Below are positions 11,391 to 23,682 of a stretch of 64,000 nucleotides of DNA, in pieces. The position numbers and the translations under genes were made by a program. Origin of the DNA: Saccopteryx bilineata (Eukaryota; Chordata; Mammalia; Chiroptera; Emballonuridae); NCBI RefSeq assembly GCF_036850765.1, contig NC_089493.1:16741632-16805631 (forward strand), written 5' to 3'. Numbering within the stretch: the stretch's first letter is position 1; each line of letters begins with the position of its first letter. The notes beneath the pieces were generated by a model. It worked only from the letters and a program-made list of their open reading frames with translations, searched no databases and was not told the origin of the DNA.

Positions 11391-12559
11391 TACACCCTCA
11401 TTGTTATATTGTTCCCCATTTACTATCTCTCTGTGCTATAAATGTTGTTAACTATCCTATACCCCCCAGTGTAAAATAAGTATGTATTTACTGTTTTATT
11501 TTTTATCAAATCTCAGAGATGTTCATGCTTGTTGTTCCTTCTCCTGCCTTGATAAAATATCAACAGTGGATTTCATGTAACTCCATATGTTTTCCCCCTT
11601 GAAGCTGATGTATAAAATATGTGGCAAAAGTAGCATTTCTGGAGCATTTTCTCAATCTGTTGAGATTTTGCTTCAAGGCAATTGTCAGTTTGGCTTAAAG
11701 AAAACCTATAAAAATGCTCTACCAGTTTGCATGTATTTTTTATATCAACATAATATTATGATCTTTTACATCAATATAATATTTATGTGTGCTCTGATTG
11801 GGGATCATTGTGTCCTATATTAATATGTACACACCTCAATTATTCCATCACATTAGGAGTATTTCTTATTCTCCTCTATTTGCTATGAAGAAATTCACAG
11901 CCTTCTCTTGGTCTGCTAGACTTAGTTTTTATACCTTCTAATTCTATCCACTATGTATTATGTTACCTACTATATATTTTCTTATTATCTTGCTCAAGTT
12001 CAATTCTCTTAATATTGACCATAGCTTGGTCATAGCTTGATTCTGAAAATTGAACATTATTACAGTTATTCAAATCATTTAAATTATTATATTTCAAGCT
12101 AAAACTTATTTAAATTTGTAGAGAAACAAGAAAGCAATGTTGCTATAAGTGTGTCACTCAGAGAAAGATTAGGTTTAAATGCATTCCTTTGTTGATGCAA
12201 TACAAAATCATTTCCCACTTTATATTTCTTTGCATTTTATTATGTTTTAAATATCCTTTCTTTTTTCCTTCTCAAGCTATGCTGCTAGTGTATGACTAAG
12301 AATCTCTGTCATTACAATTGTGCTATCTGTTGCACAGAATTTGCTTTTTCTGCATTAGGATGCATAGCTAGAGAACCTCAATTAGGTCCTCACTTTATTT
12401 GATTTTTTGCTTTCTTGTTTTTTTCTAATTCTATAGTTATTTTTCTTTTTGATAATGAAACTTAGGACTGTTTTTCCATACTAAATAAAACTTTAAAATT
12501 ATATTTATTGATCCAACCCTATTTAAAATCTTTATTTTAGCTTCAAAATAGATTATTTA
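11391..12559. other. Unassigned AT-rich DNA
   Basis: No gene or repeat family was recognised. Confidence 0.45.
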
Positions 12560-13640
12560 CCTTTGCTTAAAATTATTCTTTTTTTCAGTTTTTTCTAGTA
12601 TCCATTCTAGTACCCATCAAATACTCGATTCCCTGATCATTCTGGTTTTGTTTTGTTTTTTTGTAAGTAAACTGTCTTCATGGTTTTTTTTCAAGGTGTT
12701 TTTCTAGGTAGCCTCAGTTTTTAGAGCTCTCCCTGTGTGTATAGGCCTATTTGAATTCATTCATATCTGAAGGTATCTTGTTTCACTTCAGCTCTTGTAA
12801 CATTTTCTTTTATTACTGTCTTTATTATTTTCTTATCTTTATTTTTTTCATTCATTACCTTTTGGAACTCCTATGACTAGGATTTTAACTACTTTATTGC
12901 TTATTTCAAATTTCCAGAGAGTTCCTCTATTGTACTTTTAGCATATCATTATTATTATTTTTTTGTAATTTTTGCCACTCCAAAAACTTTCACATTTCTA
13001 AATGCTGTTCTTTCTTTTTCTTTTTTTTTTTTTCTTAAGTAAGAAGTGCGGAGGCAGAGAGACAGACTGCTGCATGCACCCTGACTAGGATCCACACCAC
13101 CAGCCTCCCTGTGGGCTGATGCTCTGCCTCTCTTGGGCCATTGCTCCGTTGCTCAGGAACCAAGCTATTTAGAACCTTGGTCAAGGCTATGGAGCCATCC
13201 TCAGTGTCTGGGGCCAACTTGTTCCAACCAAGTCATAGCTGCAGGAGAGGATGAGATAGATAGAAAGAGGGGGAGGGGTGGAGAAGCAGATGGTCACTTC
13301 TCCTGTGTGCTCTGACTGGAAATCAAAACCAGGACATCTACATATTGGGCCCACATTCTACTACTGAACCATTCAGCCAGGGCCCTGCAGTACTTTCATA
13401 TTGTCAACTTTTATTTCATTGACTTAGTAAATTCTTCTGAAAGTATTGATCAGAATTTAGCTCTTCCCACAACCTCTGGTTATCTTTGTGTCCTATTGTC
13501 CTATTCACTAGTCTTGATCTTTTTCTTCTCTTCCCTAGATTTTCCTAAAATAAGTGTTGCTTTTTTAATGTGCTTTTGTTCTTAACTATGAGGGTCCTGA
13601 ATGTTTACACTAGTCTTATGTCTTCTGCTAATAAAGTCAA
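12560..13640 (-). mobile_element. Possible old L1/HAL1 ORF1-region fragment, antisense, split by a SINE
   Basis: Pyrimidine-rich plus-strand phrases (TTTTGGAACTCCTATGACTA, then GATTTTAACTACTTTATTGC, then GAGAGTTCCTCTATTG) resemble antisense L1/HAL1 ORF1-region sequence. The similarity is weak and no frame survives. The SINE at 13021-13384 interrupts it. Confidence 0.35.
13021..13384 (-). mobile_element. Complex bat SINE (type A)
   Basis: The minus-strand head GGGCCCTGGCTGAATGGTTC ends at about 13384. It is followed by the type A body (AGCTATGACTTGGTTGGAAC, ACTGAGGATGGCTCC, TGGGCCCAAGAGAGGC) and a T-rich plus-strand tail at 13010-13035. It is diverged, in the same age class as 6201-6580. Confidence 0.8.
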
Positions 13641-13739
13641 GACCATTTCCTGAGCTGGCCTTTCTAATTAACTGGAGGGCTAGATACCCAAATGAACTGT
13701 TCCTGGGAAGAAAGGAGTGGCAGTTAAGAAAGAGCTAAA

Positions 13740-13955
13740 CAGTGTAAGAAGTAGAAATCAGTAGTTGGAAACTGTCATGGGGATGTAAGCAAAGCATGGG
13801 AAATACAGTCAATAGCAACGCATTGATTATGCATGCAGCCATTGGGTATTGAAGATATCAATGGGAACACTGTATAAAGCATCTGATTGTCTAATAACTA
13901 CTAAACTGTAGACCTGAAACCAATTCAAAATAAAATTGAAAAGGAAAATAGAAAA
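13740..13955 (+). mobile_element. Old L1 3' end
   Basis: GGGGATGTAAGCAAAGCATG, then AACTGTAGACCTGAAACCAA, then TTCAAAATAAAATTGAAAAG match the diverged 3' terminus and A tail of an L1. Confidence 0.6.
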
Positions 13956-14076
13956 ATAAAATCGCTGTAGCTTGTGAGGACAGAAAATAATTAAGGTCTC
14001 TTCTAAATACGGGAATGAGGCAAAGAAACTGCATGACTACCAGCCAGTGAGTGAGATCTATGATTTAGTTCTTTTT

Positions 14077-14275
14077 TTTGTTTTTTTGTTTTTTGTTTTT
14101 GTTTTTTGTTTGTTTTTTATTCATTTTAGAAAGGAGAGAGAGAGAGAGAAGGGGGGAGGAGCAGGAAGCATCAACTCCCATATGTGCCTTGACCAGGCAA
14201 GCCCAGGGTTTCGAACTGGCGACCTCAGCATTTCCAGGTCGATGCTTTATCCACTGCGCCACCACAGGTCAGGCC
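14077..14275 (-). mobile_element. Bat SINE (type C) with clear target duplication
   Basis: The minus-strand head GGCCTGACCTGTGGTGGCGC is followed by GGATAAAGCATCGACCTGG, box-B-like GTTCGAAACCC and GCCTGGTCAAGGCACATA, then a short body and a long T/G-rich tail on the plus strand. It is flanked by a perfect 16-bp direct repeat TGATTTAGTTCTTTTT (14061-14076 and 14276-14291). The near-intact tRNA-like head and perfect duplication suggest a fairly recent insertion. Confidence 0.9.
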
Positions 14276-16402
14276 TGATTTAGTTCTTTTTATTGTTGTC
14301 TGTCCCTGTCTCATGTGGCCAGGCCTCTCAGGGGTGGAGGAAAGGGATACTCAGCACGGAGGACTGGTAACAGATCTGAGCCACAGTCAGCTTCCCAGAA
14401 AACATCCTTGCTTTGTGTGCAAACACCTGCTCCCACTCCTCTCATAGCAGCCATTTCTGCTGCCTAGGATGCTGGAAATTGGTGTTAAGGAAATGCTTCC
14501 AGTTCCACCACAGAGGTCTTCCCGTGCTGCAGGGCTTCCCCCTTCTCTTTTATCTCTGAATATTCTCCTTCCCAGCTCCTGGTTTCCAGATACCCAGTAA
14601 CTGCCTCTGAAGCCAATGAACTTATCATTTCCACACCTGCCCAAAGCAATTGAGCTCCCCTTCAGGTTGTTCACTAATGAGTACACAGGCAGGCATTTCT
14701 TTGTAAACTAGTAGAACAATAGGTGGGCACATTTTCCCTCTTGAAGCAGAAGCCTGAAAATATTGTTTTGATACTCATTGTATTCAAAGCTTTTAAATAG
14801 ACTATTTAATTATATTCAAAAACTTAAAAAAATGCATTTACTGCCCTCCTAGATGATGCACACATACAATCTAGTCATTAATTTAAGTATGATAAACAAG
14901 ATTATAGAGATTGAGACGTTGAGAAAATAATATTCAAGGCTGATTTCCTTGAAAGAGAGGATGTGTCAGGTGGGTTTGGAAGGATAGGTCTGTCAGATAA
15001 GTGAGGTAGTGGTGAGGTGAATGAGGGAGAGGGAGCAATGTGTGCTGAGCTAGTAAGGTGTAAGGTGTTACAAAGGTGACAGAAGTAGTAATAATACACC
15101 AAAGTGTTCAGCTCTGTCTTTAGAATCTGGCAAAAGTCTGCTGCTCAATGTTGACTTTAGGCTTTGGACCTATAAACTGCCATATACTCACATCAACATC
15201 ACTTTTGTCACACCTGAACTTGTACATGATTAATAATGCTGTGATTGCATTTCTACACTTATAATAACCAGACCCCAAAACACCAGTGATACAATCAAAG
15301 CCACAACCACATACCTGGATTTAGTCACATTTAAATGCATATCAGAAATTTGAATATAATTAGGAGTAAATCTCTGCAGTAACAATTTTGTCTGTATGGT
15401 GTCAGTTGAAATATAATATGGTATCAGTGTAGTTTTCATTTCAATAATTAAGTGCTTCAACAATGGAATATTGTTGATTAACTACAAAAGTCAGTAAATA
15501 GATTGATAATACTACAAATACCAAAAAATTATTCTAACTAAAATAACCTTTGGAAAAAAAGAAAATATCCTTTTGGAGTTAACTATGTTTAAATAACTTT
15601 GAATTACAGAAAAGATGGAAGGAGATTACACTTTATCAAAATACTGATCTCCATATAAGTGTTTATTTTTTTTAGCATTTATACCATGAAATATAGCCTT
15701 TAAATGTTTTGTCATTTAAAACCAATGACTCCAAGAATTTTTAAGGAAAAAATTGAAAATTCTTTTTACCCTGAGAGGATGAATTACTACATCAACATCT
15801 TCATCTAAAATACTTACAAAATAACTCCAATATCATATGAAGGAATCATGTTTTACCCAACCATACAGCATATAAAGAGCATTATAAATATATATGAATA
15901 TATATAACATATAAATATATATGTTGTATGAAAATATATATGTACAAATTAGAGAGAGGAGAAAGAGAAAGAGATAATTAGCATAAGACTGTGTTTTTTT
16001 AAAAAATCATCAAAAATAGGTGGTAGCACTCCAATTGCAATTAAAGTTTATTTCTTGCTTATGTACTGATTCACAAGGGATGTTTTGAATAGGTGGCTTA
16101 CTTCCATATGGAAGTTCAATTGCCCAGACTTTCCATATTTTGGCTTTCATGTTCCCCCAGAGACATATGAGTGTCTGCTTTCAGCCAGAGAAAGGAGAGA
16201 GAGAGCATGGTTGGGGTGAGGAGACACACTTATTTCTTAGCTTCTTGACCTGAAAATAATATACAACACTCTTTATGTATTTTTCTGTTGTGCATAAAAT
16301 GGTGATATATAAAAATACACTACCTATTTTTAACATGTATCAAATATGTGTACATGCATAGAAAATAATATTTTTTTTCTTAACAGCATTGTGGTTTAAT
16401 AA
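14276..16402. other. Unassigned AT-rich DNA with a TA-rich run at 15880-15945
   Basis: 14920-15080 is purine-rich and might be an L2 relic, but this is too weak to call. No gene was recognised. Confidence 0.4.
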
Positions 16403-16763
16403 TATTATGGACTGCATGTTGGTGTCATTTCAAAATTTATATGGTGAAACCCTACCTTCAATGCAGTGGTATTAGGAGGTAAGACATCTGGGACATAATT
16501 AGGTTTAGATGAGGTCATGAGGGTGGAACCCCATGATGAAATTACATTCTTTATAAAAATAGAAAAGGACTAGAATTTGCTCTCCTCACTATGTGAGTAT
16601 ACAATGAAAAGATGGCTATCTGCAAACCCAGAACTTGGAGTAAGATCAGCTGGCACATTGGTCTTGGACCATCCAGCCTCCAGAACTTTGAAAAATAGAT
16701 TTCTGTTCTCTAAGCCATCCAGTTGACAATATTGTGCTCTAGCAGAGGGAGCTGACCTAGACA
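16403..16763 (+). mobile_element. MLT1-type MaLR 5' LTR
   Basis: The LTR runs from TATTATGGACTGCATGTTGG to GACCTAGACA. Diagnostic phrases in order: GGTATTAGGAGGTAAGACAT, GATGAGGTCATGAGGGTGGA, CAGCCTCCAGAACTTTGAAA and AAATAGATTTCTGTTCTCTA (the LTR polyadenylation region). It is the upstream partner of the LTR at 18550-18916. Confidence 0.85.
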
Positions 16764-17224
16764 AAAATTGCCACTGTGAAGTGGGGTGATGCTCTGACGA
16801 ATACTTAAAATTGTAGGAGCAGCTTAGGAGCTGGGTCGTGGGTATATACGGGAAGGGTTTTGAAGTCCATGCTAGAAAAATCTGATGCTGTTGTGAAGGG
16901 AATTGTAAAGGAGATTCTAGTGAGGACTCAGAATGAGAAGAAGAGAACAGCAGAGAAAGCTTTAATTAAAAAATTTTTTTTTGCAGAGGGGGGTACCTAA
17001 TATAAATAATTATATAAGTAATATATTAATATAAATAATATATATAATATAAAGAATACAAGTAGAAATAAATCTGGTTAAGTCCATCTGATGTCTCAGA
17101 TACAAATGAGAAACAGGTTATTGATGTTATAAAATAGTATAAATTTGGCAGAATTGTGTTTGTGCCTAGTGTTTTGTTAAAGGTAAAATTTGTGAGTCAT
17201 AAAGTTGGACATTTAGTTGAGCTT

Positions 17225-17395
17225 ACATTTTTTATTGAATTTATTGCGATGATGTTGGTCACTTAAATTCTGTAGAATTCGGGTGTACAAGTCTATATAA
17301 CACACAATCTATATAATGTGCTGTGTACTCACCGCCTCAAGCCAAGTCTCCTTCCATCACCAAGTATTACTCTTTGAACCTCTTCTACCACCCCA
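17225..17395 (-). mobile_element. L1 3' UTR fragment nested in the MaLR provirus
   Basis: TTTTTTATTGAATTTATTGC, then GATGTTGGTCACTTAAATT, GGTGTACAAGTCTATATAAC, AATGTGCTGTGTACTCACCG and TCTCCTTCCATCACCAAGTA follow the antisense 3' end of laurasiatherian L1. MaLR internal sequence is present on both sides. Confidence 0.65.
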
Positions 17396-17702
17396 CCGCA
17401 GTCAAAATTTCTAAACAAAGTGCTGAAAGAGCAGTTTAGTTTGACCTGACTGCTTTGCAGTAAAATGCAAAAAGAGAGAAATAAGTTAAAAAAGAGATTG
17501 GTAAGACAAAAAGAAACTAGAGGTTAAAGATTTGGAAAATTCTGAACCTGTCTATGTGTCAAAAATGAGAAGGGACAATCTCAAAAGAGTGGCAAGAGGT
17601 GGCCCAACAAGTATGTGTGCAAACTGTGGACTTACTCAGCAGGAACACTACCATTTTGAAACAAAGGAAAAGAAAATGGGATGGCATAAAGGAGAGCTTT
17701 CA

Positions 17703-17799
17703 GCCCTGGTTGGATAGTTCAGTGGGTTACAGCATCATGTCTAGGCCAGAGTTTGCTGTTTGATACTTGGTCAGTGCACATACAGGAACTGCTCAATGT

Positions 17800-17847
<48 letters not shown>

Positions 17848-17886
17848 TCTTCTGTCTCTAAAAGCAGTAAAATTTTTTTTAAGTAT
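17703..17886 (+). mobile_element. Simple tRNA-derived bat SINE (type D) with expanded (CT)n, nested in the MaLR provirus
   Basis: The head GCCCTGGTTGGATAGTTCAG starts at 17703. It is followed by a diverged box B (GTTTGATACTTGG) and GTCAGTGCACATACAGG, then a pure CT run at about 17803-17844 and the tail TCTAAAAGCAGTAAAA. Flanking near-repeats TAAAGGAGAGCTTTCAG and TAAAGGAGGTTTTTCAG are the probable target duplication. The short body resembles VES-type bat SINEs. Confidence 0.75.
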
Positions 17887-18549
17887 TTAAAGGAGGTTTT
17901 TCAGTCTATTTTGCTATCTGGTTGTGAACTTGCAATACAAGAAAAGTGAAGGAAGGCTCAGAATGAATTCAGAGGTCATTAGGATCACCCCCTATGTTTC
18001 ACTAAGCCAGACAGCCTTCAACAGAAGAAGCTGTTGAAGTGTGTTCCCCACACAGGAACCCTGAGGACTTGCCCCCACTCAGCAGAGCCCCTGACTGGAT
18101 AGGGCTACCCACAGAAGGTTGGTAATGCTCCAGCAAGCCTAAGAAGTAACATTGCCACTTCAGTGGGTGTAGCATGGAGCAATAGCATGGAGCCAATGAG
18201 ATTCGTCTCAAGGTCAAGAGCTCATAGGATTTATCTTGTTATTATTTGCTTGGGACTTGCCACTCTTTTTTTCTCTCTTATTTCTCCCTTTTGTAATGAA
18301 ATGTCTGTCTGACGTTTATAAGCTCAGGCTTGTTGGTTTCGTAGGTTTATAGGTAGAGAGAAATTTAGCTTAAGAATAAATCCTACCTGAAGTCTCACCC
18401 ATATCTAATTTAGACGATATTTAGATGAGACATTGAACTTTAGACTTTAAAGTTGTCGACAGAATGAGTTAAGTTAGGGGACTGTTGGGATAAAATTAAT
18501 GTATTTCCCATGTGAGAAGAATACAAATTTTAGGGGGTCTGGGACAGAA

Positions 18550-18916
18550 TGCTATGAACTGCATATTTGTGTTTCCTACCCTCAAATCTACATGTTGAAA
18601 CCCCAATAACTAAGGGATAATATTAGGATGTGGGACCTTTGGAGGTGAGTCAGTTTAGATAAGGTCAGAAGGACGGACTCTTCATGATAGAATTAGTGTC
18701 ATAAGAAAAGAGAGAGGTCTTAATCTCTCTGCCATATGAGAACAAAATGAAGAAGCAGCTATCTATAAACCAGGAAGAGGGTTTTCATGAGGAACTGAAT
18801 CAGCCAGCAACTAGATCTTGGATTTCCCACTCCTGAAAACTGTGAAAAATAAATTTCTGTTGTTTGAACTACCCAGGCTATGGTGCTTGTTATAGTAGCT
18901 GGAGCTGACTACAGCG
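18550..18916 (+). mobile_element. MLT1-type MaLR 3' LTR
   Basis: Begins TGCTATGAACTGCATATTTG directly after the internal-region end. It contains ATCTACATGTTGAAACCCCA, ATTAGGATGTGGGACCTTTG, GATAAGGTCAGAAGGACGGA, GAACTGAATCAGCCAGCAAC and AAAATAAATTTCTGTTGTTT (AATAAA) and ends near GGAGCTGACTACAG. It is diverged from the 5' LTR, consistent with an old insertion, although the two would have been identical at integration. Confidence 0.85.
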
Positions 18917-19188
18917 AATGAATGCAACTTTTTTATTGCTACATTACTTGCTGAGAGATAACTGTTGGATTTCCTAGAGCCAACAAGTGGGTGATTCAAA
19001 TGGAAAGAGTATTTTTACTCCATTTCCAAAAGCGTCATGTAGTTGTTATTGGCTGTGAATGATTTAGTGATCACTAGCACACAATCTTTTGTGCAAGTCC
19101 TTCAGTTGAATGTTCAGAAAATATGTACAGAACAGCTTGTATATAGCAAAGTGGAAAGTTGAGTGACTACATTCCATGTATTTTTTCT

Positions 19189-19349
19189 TTTCTTTTTTCC
19201 TTAGGTTTTATTTATTCATTTTTAGGGGGGGAGAAGCAGGCAGCATCAACTTCTATATGTGCCTTGACCGGGCCAGCCCAGAGTTTTGAACTGGTGACCT
19301 CAGCATTCCAGATCAACCCTTTATCCACTGTGCCATCACAGGTCAGACT
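19189..19349 (-). mobile_element. Bat SINE (type C)
   Basis: The minus-strand head GTCTGACCTGTGATGGCACA is followed by GGATAAAGGGTTGATCTGG, AATGCTGAGGTCACCAGTT and CAAGGCACATATAGAAG. The near-perfect direct repeat GTATTTTTTCT / GCATTTTTTCT (19178-19188 and 19350-19360) marks the insertion. Confidence 0.85.
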
Positions 19350-19360
19350 GCATTTTTTCT

Positions 19361-19989
19361 ATACAGTACCTAAAAAGCTATATGACATTTAGGGGAGGTT
19401 GGATCATGCTTGTTCTATTCTAATAGAGGATATACTTTTTAAAAGAATGAATAGCAAATGTGTCATTGTTATTGAAGAGAATTCTTGATTGTAAATTGTA
19501 CATTGTAAATTGTATTTTCTGTTTTTGATATTTCATACTGTTAATGGTTAATTGAAGAGCAAGTAGTTTCTTTTAAGTAACCAGGACTGATAGAACTTCA
19601 GAGTATAAGTATGTTTGCCTTGATTTCTCTAGTAAAGCTGCTGCGAGCAACCCGTTGTTAAGATATTGTAATCAGTGTACATGGTGTGAATACTGAAGCA
19701 GAAGAACCTCAATGCATTGTTTTGTTATCATAAAATAAAATACCTTCATTGCCAAACTTCTGACCCATCATATCAGGACAACTGTTCTTTAAACTCCTAT
19801 GGCAATCATTGGAATTAATTTTAGAAATACAAGTTAAACCAAGATAAAATAAAATATTGAATAAAACTCATCATATTAGGTATGTACCTGAAAATTATTA
19901 ATAAGCATTTTGTCATATAGTATCTTAAGGTTCCATTTACTATTATATCAATGAAAAGTCATGTATTCCAATCTAGAAATAGAATGAGT
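19361..19989. other. Unassigned AT-rich DNA
   Basis: Nothing recognised. Confidence 0.5.
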
Positions 19990-20110
19990 GATAAATTTAT
20001 ACCTTAGTCATCTCATAGAAAAAAAGATGGTTTAATAACTTGGCCACAGTCACTACTAGTACTGGATAACAGGAAAGTCAAAACAAAATCTAACTTGCTC
20101 TAACCTCAAA
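19990..20110 (-). mobile_element. MIR SINE fragment, antisense
   Basis: GTCATCTCATAGAAAAAAAG, then TTTAATAACTTGGCCACAGT, then CACTACTAGTACTGGATAAC follow the antisense MIR pattern (taacttgcccaaggtcaca, then agctagtaagtgg). Confidence 0.6.
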
Positions 20111-22189
20111 GGGAAATGAAGGACTATTTAATATTGCAAGTAGGTAGCCTGGTAACTATAGAAATAATGTAGCAACAGCTGTGAGTGCTCAGAAATTATT
20201 GTTCTTACAAGATAACGGAAAACATTTCACATTTATTTACTTAACATTATGATACAACTTCTAATTTTGGTAAAATTTCAGCTTTATTTTGGTAAACTAG
20301 AAACTGATTTCATCCAAGATGCTGACATTTGGCTTCTGCCTTGGTTTTTTCTGAATATTGATGTTAATACCTAGATTTTCATATTAGGGTAACAAGCCTG
20401 TTGATTTCATCTCTCGTTACAAAGGCAGGTCTGTTTATAGGATAAAAGAAAAATAAAATATTGTAGTCTGTATTTTTTAATCAATGTCAGTGAACTGTAG
20501 TTCAACTAGATAGTTGAAGGCAGAAATGAATTCAGAAAATTGTCTTCCTGACATAATTTCCACTTCAAGATACATTGTTTAGATATATGTAAGATGTGTT
20601 TTACCTGAAACAGACATGAATCACAGATGATAGTTAGTTCAGATGCTCATAACAGACACCATTTATTATCTTATAAAAAGAGAACATCAATTTCAAGAGT
20701 TTAGAATTACAGAGTTAAAAAGATAACCTTAGTAAACTGAATTCAAGGATTTCTGTGATGAAAATAGACATGACAACAATATAGAAAAAAAAGAAAAATA
20801 GTTGAGAGGTAGAAGAAAACAGTATTCCTCAGAAAAAGACCAAAAAAAAAGCAATTTAAGACTATTTTTCTAAAGGAATTATTTTGTTTTCCTAATGCAT
20901 TGCCTGATAAGTGTCCAAGTCTCTCCACAGCCTCACTAAATTTCCTGACATTATTTTTTTTTTCATGGAGGCGTGTCCATGGGTCTTGCTGAGGTTTTCA
21001 GCATTCATATGTTTCATTGAGTGATGGACACTTCTGCTGCCTCTAAATTGGGGCCATTTGTTCCGATCACGTCAATAGTTTAAAATTCAACAGTCTTATT
21101 GTCAGGATTTTCTGTGTCATTACAATGATGACTCTACTTGTCCACTCCTCTGCATAATAGATTATTTATATAATAAAAGATTATTTGTGTGTGTATATAT
21201 AAACAAAACTGGGAATATTCTCCCTGAATTTGGTATTTTCTCAAATGTAATCATAAACTGTTAGTTTGACAGCATTGTACATAAACAGTTATATTTTTGA
21301 CTAGCATTTAGTCATTAGTAAAACCATACTATCCTTTTATATTAGGCTACTTTGACCTCAGTTGAAATTCAGGACAAATGTAGGGTTTTAGTTGTGACTT
21401 GAAAACACTAATAATAATAATAATATCCTTAAATTTAAGATATTTTACCTCCAAAAATATATGATATGCATAGGAAACATAAAATAATTTTTACAATATT
21501 AAATAAAACTTAATATCATCTAGTGCACACTGCTTGCCAATCTGATAAAAACCAAAAACAGAATAATAAAACTGGTAGTTTTCCATGTTGGATTTAGAAA
21601 TAAATTTAAATATTCTTTGTAACGTTTGTGATTTAAATAAGCTACTTATAATACATCCTTGCTGAAAAGAGTCCATGTCTCCGAATCAAGATATCAGAGC
21701 AGACATATGGTCTCAGTTGCCAGAGAGTGACGGGGAGTTTCGGACATTCCACATATCTAAATGATGGCCTCATCCCACTTCACCACATCTGCTTTTGGTA
21801 AAGGGCTTGTAGGCTCTGCAGTACATGGCAGATGGTTCCTAGATGAGAGAAAATTCTGGTCAAAACAGAATTATTGTAATTCTGATATGACTTATGCTTA
21901 GGAGCTCAATGCTATTGCATATATAGCTACTAAGAGATTATTTATTCAGAAGCAATATTCCTCTATGTGCTAGTCTTCAAAATTTCCGGTCTCAGTGAGT
22001 TTATAGGTTAATGATAGCATCTCAGCAGTAAATGGTTGTTACAATACTATGTGGCAATAGATATGACTGAGATATATAGAAGGTGTCATAGGAGAAGATA
22101 AGAGGGGTCCCACTCTAGATTGGAAGTTTCAATAAGTAATTTCTGGAAAATATTATTTAAAACCAGTAAAAACAACAAATAATAGACTC
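20111..22189. other. Unassigned AT-rich DNA
   Basis: No gene or repeat family was recognised. Composition is slightly more balanced at 20940-21080 and 21690-21850, without motifs. Confidence 0.45.
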
Positions 22190-22330
22190 ACAGAAACTGA
22201 AGCAAGGGACCTTCGGCAATATCGAGTTCAACTCCATTTTATAGACCAGATCATTGATGTGTAGAGAGATAACATGCTATGTAATTTAATGAAGGCATCG
22301 ATGTTTGAACTAAGAACTTTTTTTACTGAC
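22190..22330 (-). mobile_element. MIR-like fragment, antisense
   Basis: GAGTTCAACTCCATTTTATA, then GACCAGATCATTGATGTGTA, then GAGAGATAACATGCTATGTA resemble the antisense MIR/MIR3 segment (ccaactccctcattttacaga and onward). Weak. Confidence 0.4.
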
Positions 22331-22597
22331 TTAGCTCTCCTTGAAACTTTATGTACTTGGTAGAGAGTTACCTGAAGTTGCTCTATTGAAGCCTGGTTTC
22401 TAGAAAGGTAACTGCATATCGTGTTGATGAATATTTTAATTATCAGTGGTTGAGAGAGCATAGGATCATGTTGGTAGGTGGTATTTAGAGGATTTGTTGA
22501 ACACATAGCATTGCCTCTGCTTCAGAAAGGATTTTACTGTATTTGTAGTGAAGTTTTAATTACCAAGTCAGAAATTTCTCAGTTACACACCAAAAAG

Positions 22598-22599
<2 letters not shown>

Positions 22600-22628
<29 letters not shown>
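22600..22628. repeat. Poly(A) run, 29 bases
   Basis: Uninterrupted A run followed by GGGAGGGGG. It may be the tail of an unrecognised retrocopy to its left, but no flanking duplication was found. Confidence 0.9.
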
Positions 22629-22631
<3 letters not shown>

Positions 22632-23633
22632 AGGGGGTGACTTCCAGACAGAATAGTAAGAACTTCACCGTAGTGAGATAGAAACTCTTGATGGAAGACT
22701 TTGCTGAAATGCAGAAAACTATATACAGGGCAGTGAATCACTCTTTGGGTTGAAAAGAAGAAAGCCTTTTGCAGAAGCACATAGTCATGGTTCAGAGAAA
22801 AATTCTGGTCTTGCTTTATAAAATTTGCCTTATATTGCTTGGCAGAGGGAAGTTTGAATAGAAAAGAAAGGAGACAAAGAGAATAAAAGAAAGGAGAACA
22901 GAATGGCATTGTGTGGGTCTACTACACTAGACCCCTGAAGCAGTGGTGATCACTGAAGGTGGTGAAGGCTGCTTCCAACTCCTCAGAAATATCCAGGCTA
23001 CCAACGTTACAAGACTGAGTGCTTGGACATAACAATTTCTAAATCTTGGCTTAATATTTACTAACCAGGAAATTTTACACATGCCAGGATTGCTTCGAGC
23101 TTCAAGGGTAATATGCAAATTGTCAGATAAATTATAATTACTTTTAAAGCAATTTCTTCTGGATTCTCAAATTGGAATAAACATATATTGATAATAGGGC
23201 ATTTGAGTCTGCAAATTAAATAAACTACCATAAAAGTATTGTTTCACTGCAGTATTCCTGTTGGGAAAAATGTGGTTAATTGAATATATAAATAATTTGA
23301 ATTTATCCTGAACATATTTTATTTTTCTTCCATTCATGTTGTGGAGAAAAATGTTCGTCTTTTTGGTTATTTCAAGAAAAACTGCCAAGTAAGCAGTGCT
23401 GAAAGTGTATTAAATGGTTCTTGATCATATAGGGCATGTATAGGTTTCCCACACCTAAGAGGTACAACATTGTTACAGGGGAGTGAAGGGAAACATTGTC
23501 TGTGACCCCAAAGGAGGCCACTTTGACATGTGGATTATTTTGAGCTGAAGGCAATCAAGACACAACAGGCTAAAAAGAAACTTTTACCATTCTCTTAACC
23601 ACCAGAAAAATTTAAATAAGGGGCTTGGCTCAG

Positions 23634-23638
<5 letters not shown>

Positions 23639-23680
<42 letters not shown>
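23639..23680. repeat. (GA)n microsatellite
   Basis: Perfect GA dinucleotide run of about 42 bases. Confidence 0.95.

Positions 23681-23682
<2 letters not shown>

Larger units (their letters stand above)
16764..18549 (+). pseudogene. MaLR (MLT1-int) internal sequence, decayed
   Basis: The stretch between the two LTRs follows the internal sequence of ERVL-MaLR elements. At the 5' end are GAAGTGGGGTGATGCTCTGA, TTCTAGTGAGGACTCAGAAT and AAGAGAACAGCAGAGAAAGC. In the middle are TGATGTCTCAGATACAAATG and TTAAAGATTTGGAAAATTCT. At the 3' end are CTCTTATTTCTCCCTTTTGT, GGGGACTGTTGGGATAAAAT and GAATACAAATTTTAGGGGGT. MaLR internal regions are non-autonomous gag-like relics without polymerase. Here only short frames remain (for example 61 codons at 17532-17717), so nothing is made. 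Two later insertions (17225-17395 and 17703-17886) sit inside it. Confidence 0.8.

Noticed and set aside
14387..14686. 99-codon minus-strand frame
   Set aside because: No recognisable domain and no supporting context; treated as a chance frame.
22560..22628. Processed pseudogene ending in the 29-A run
   Set aside because: The sequence to the left matches no recognised transcript and no flanking duplication was found.
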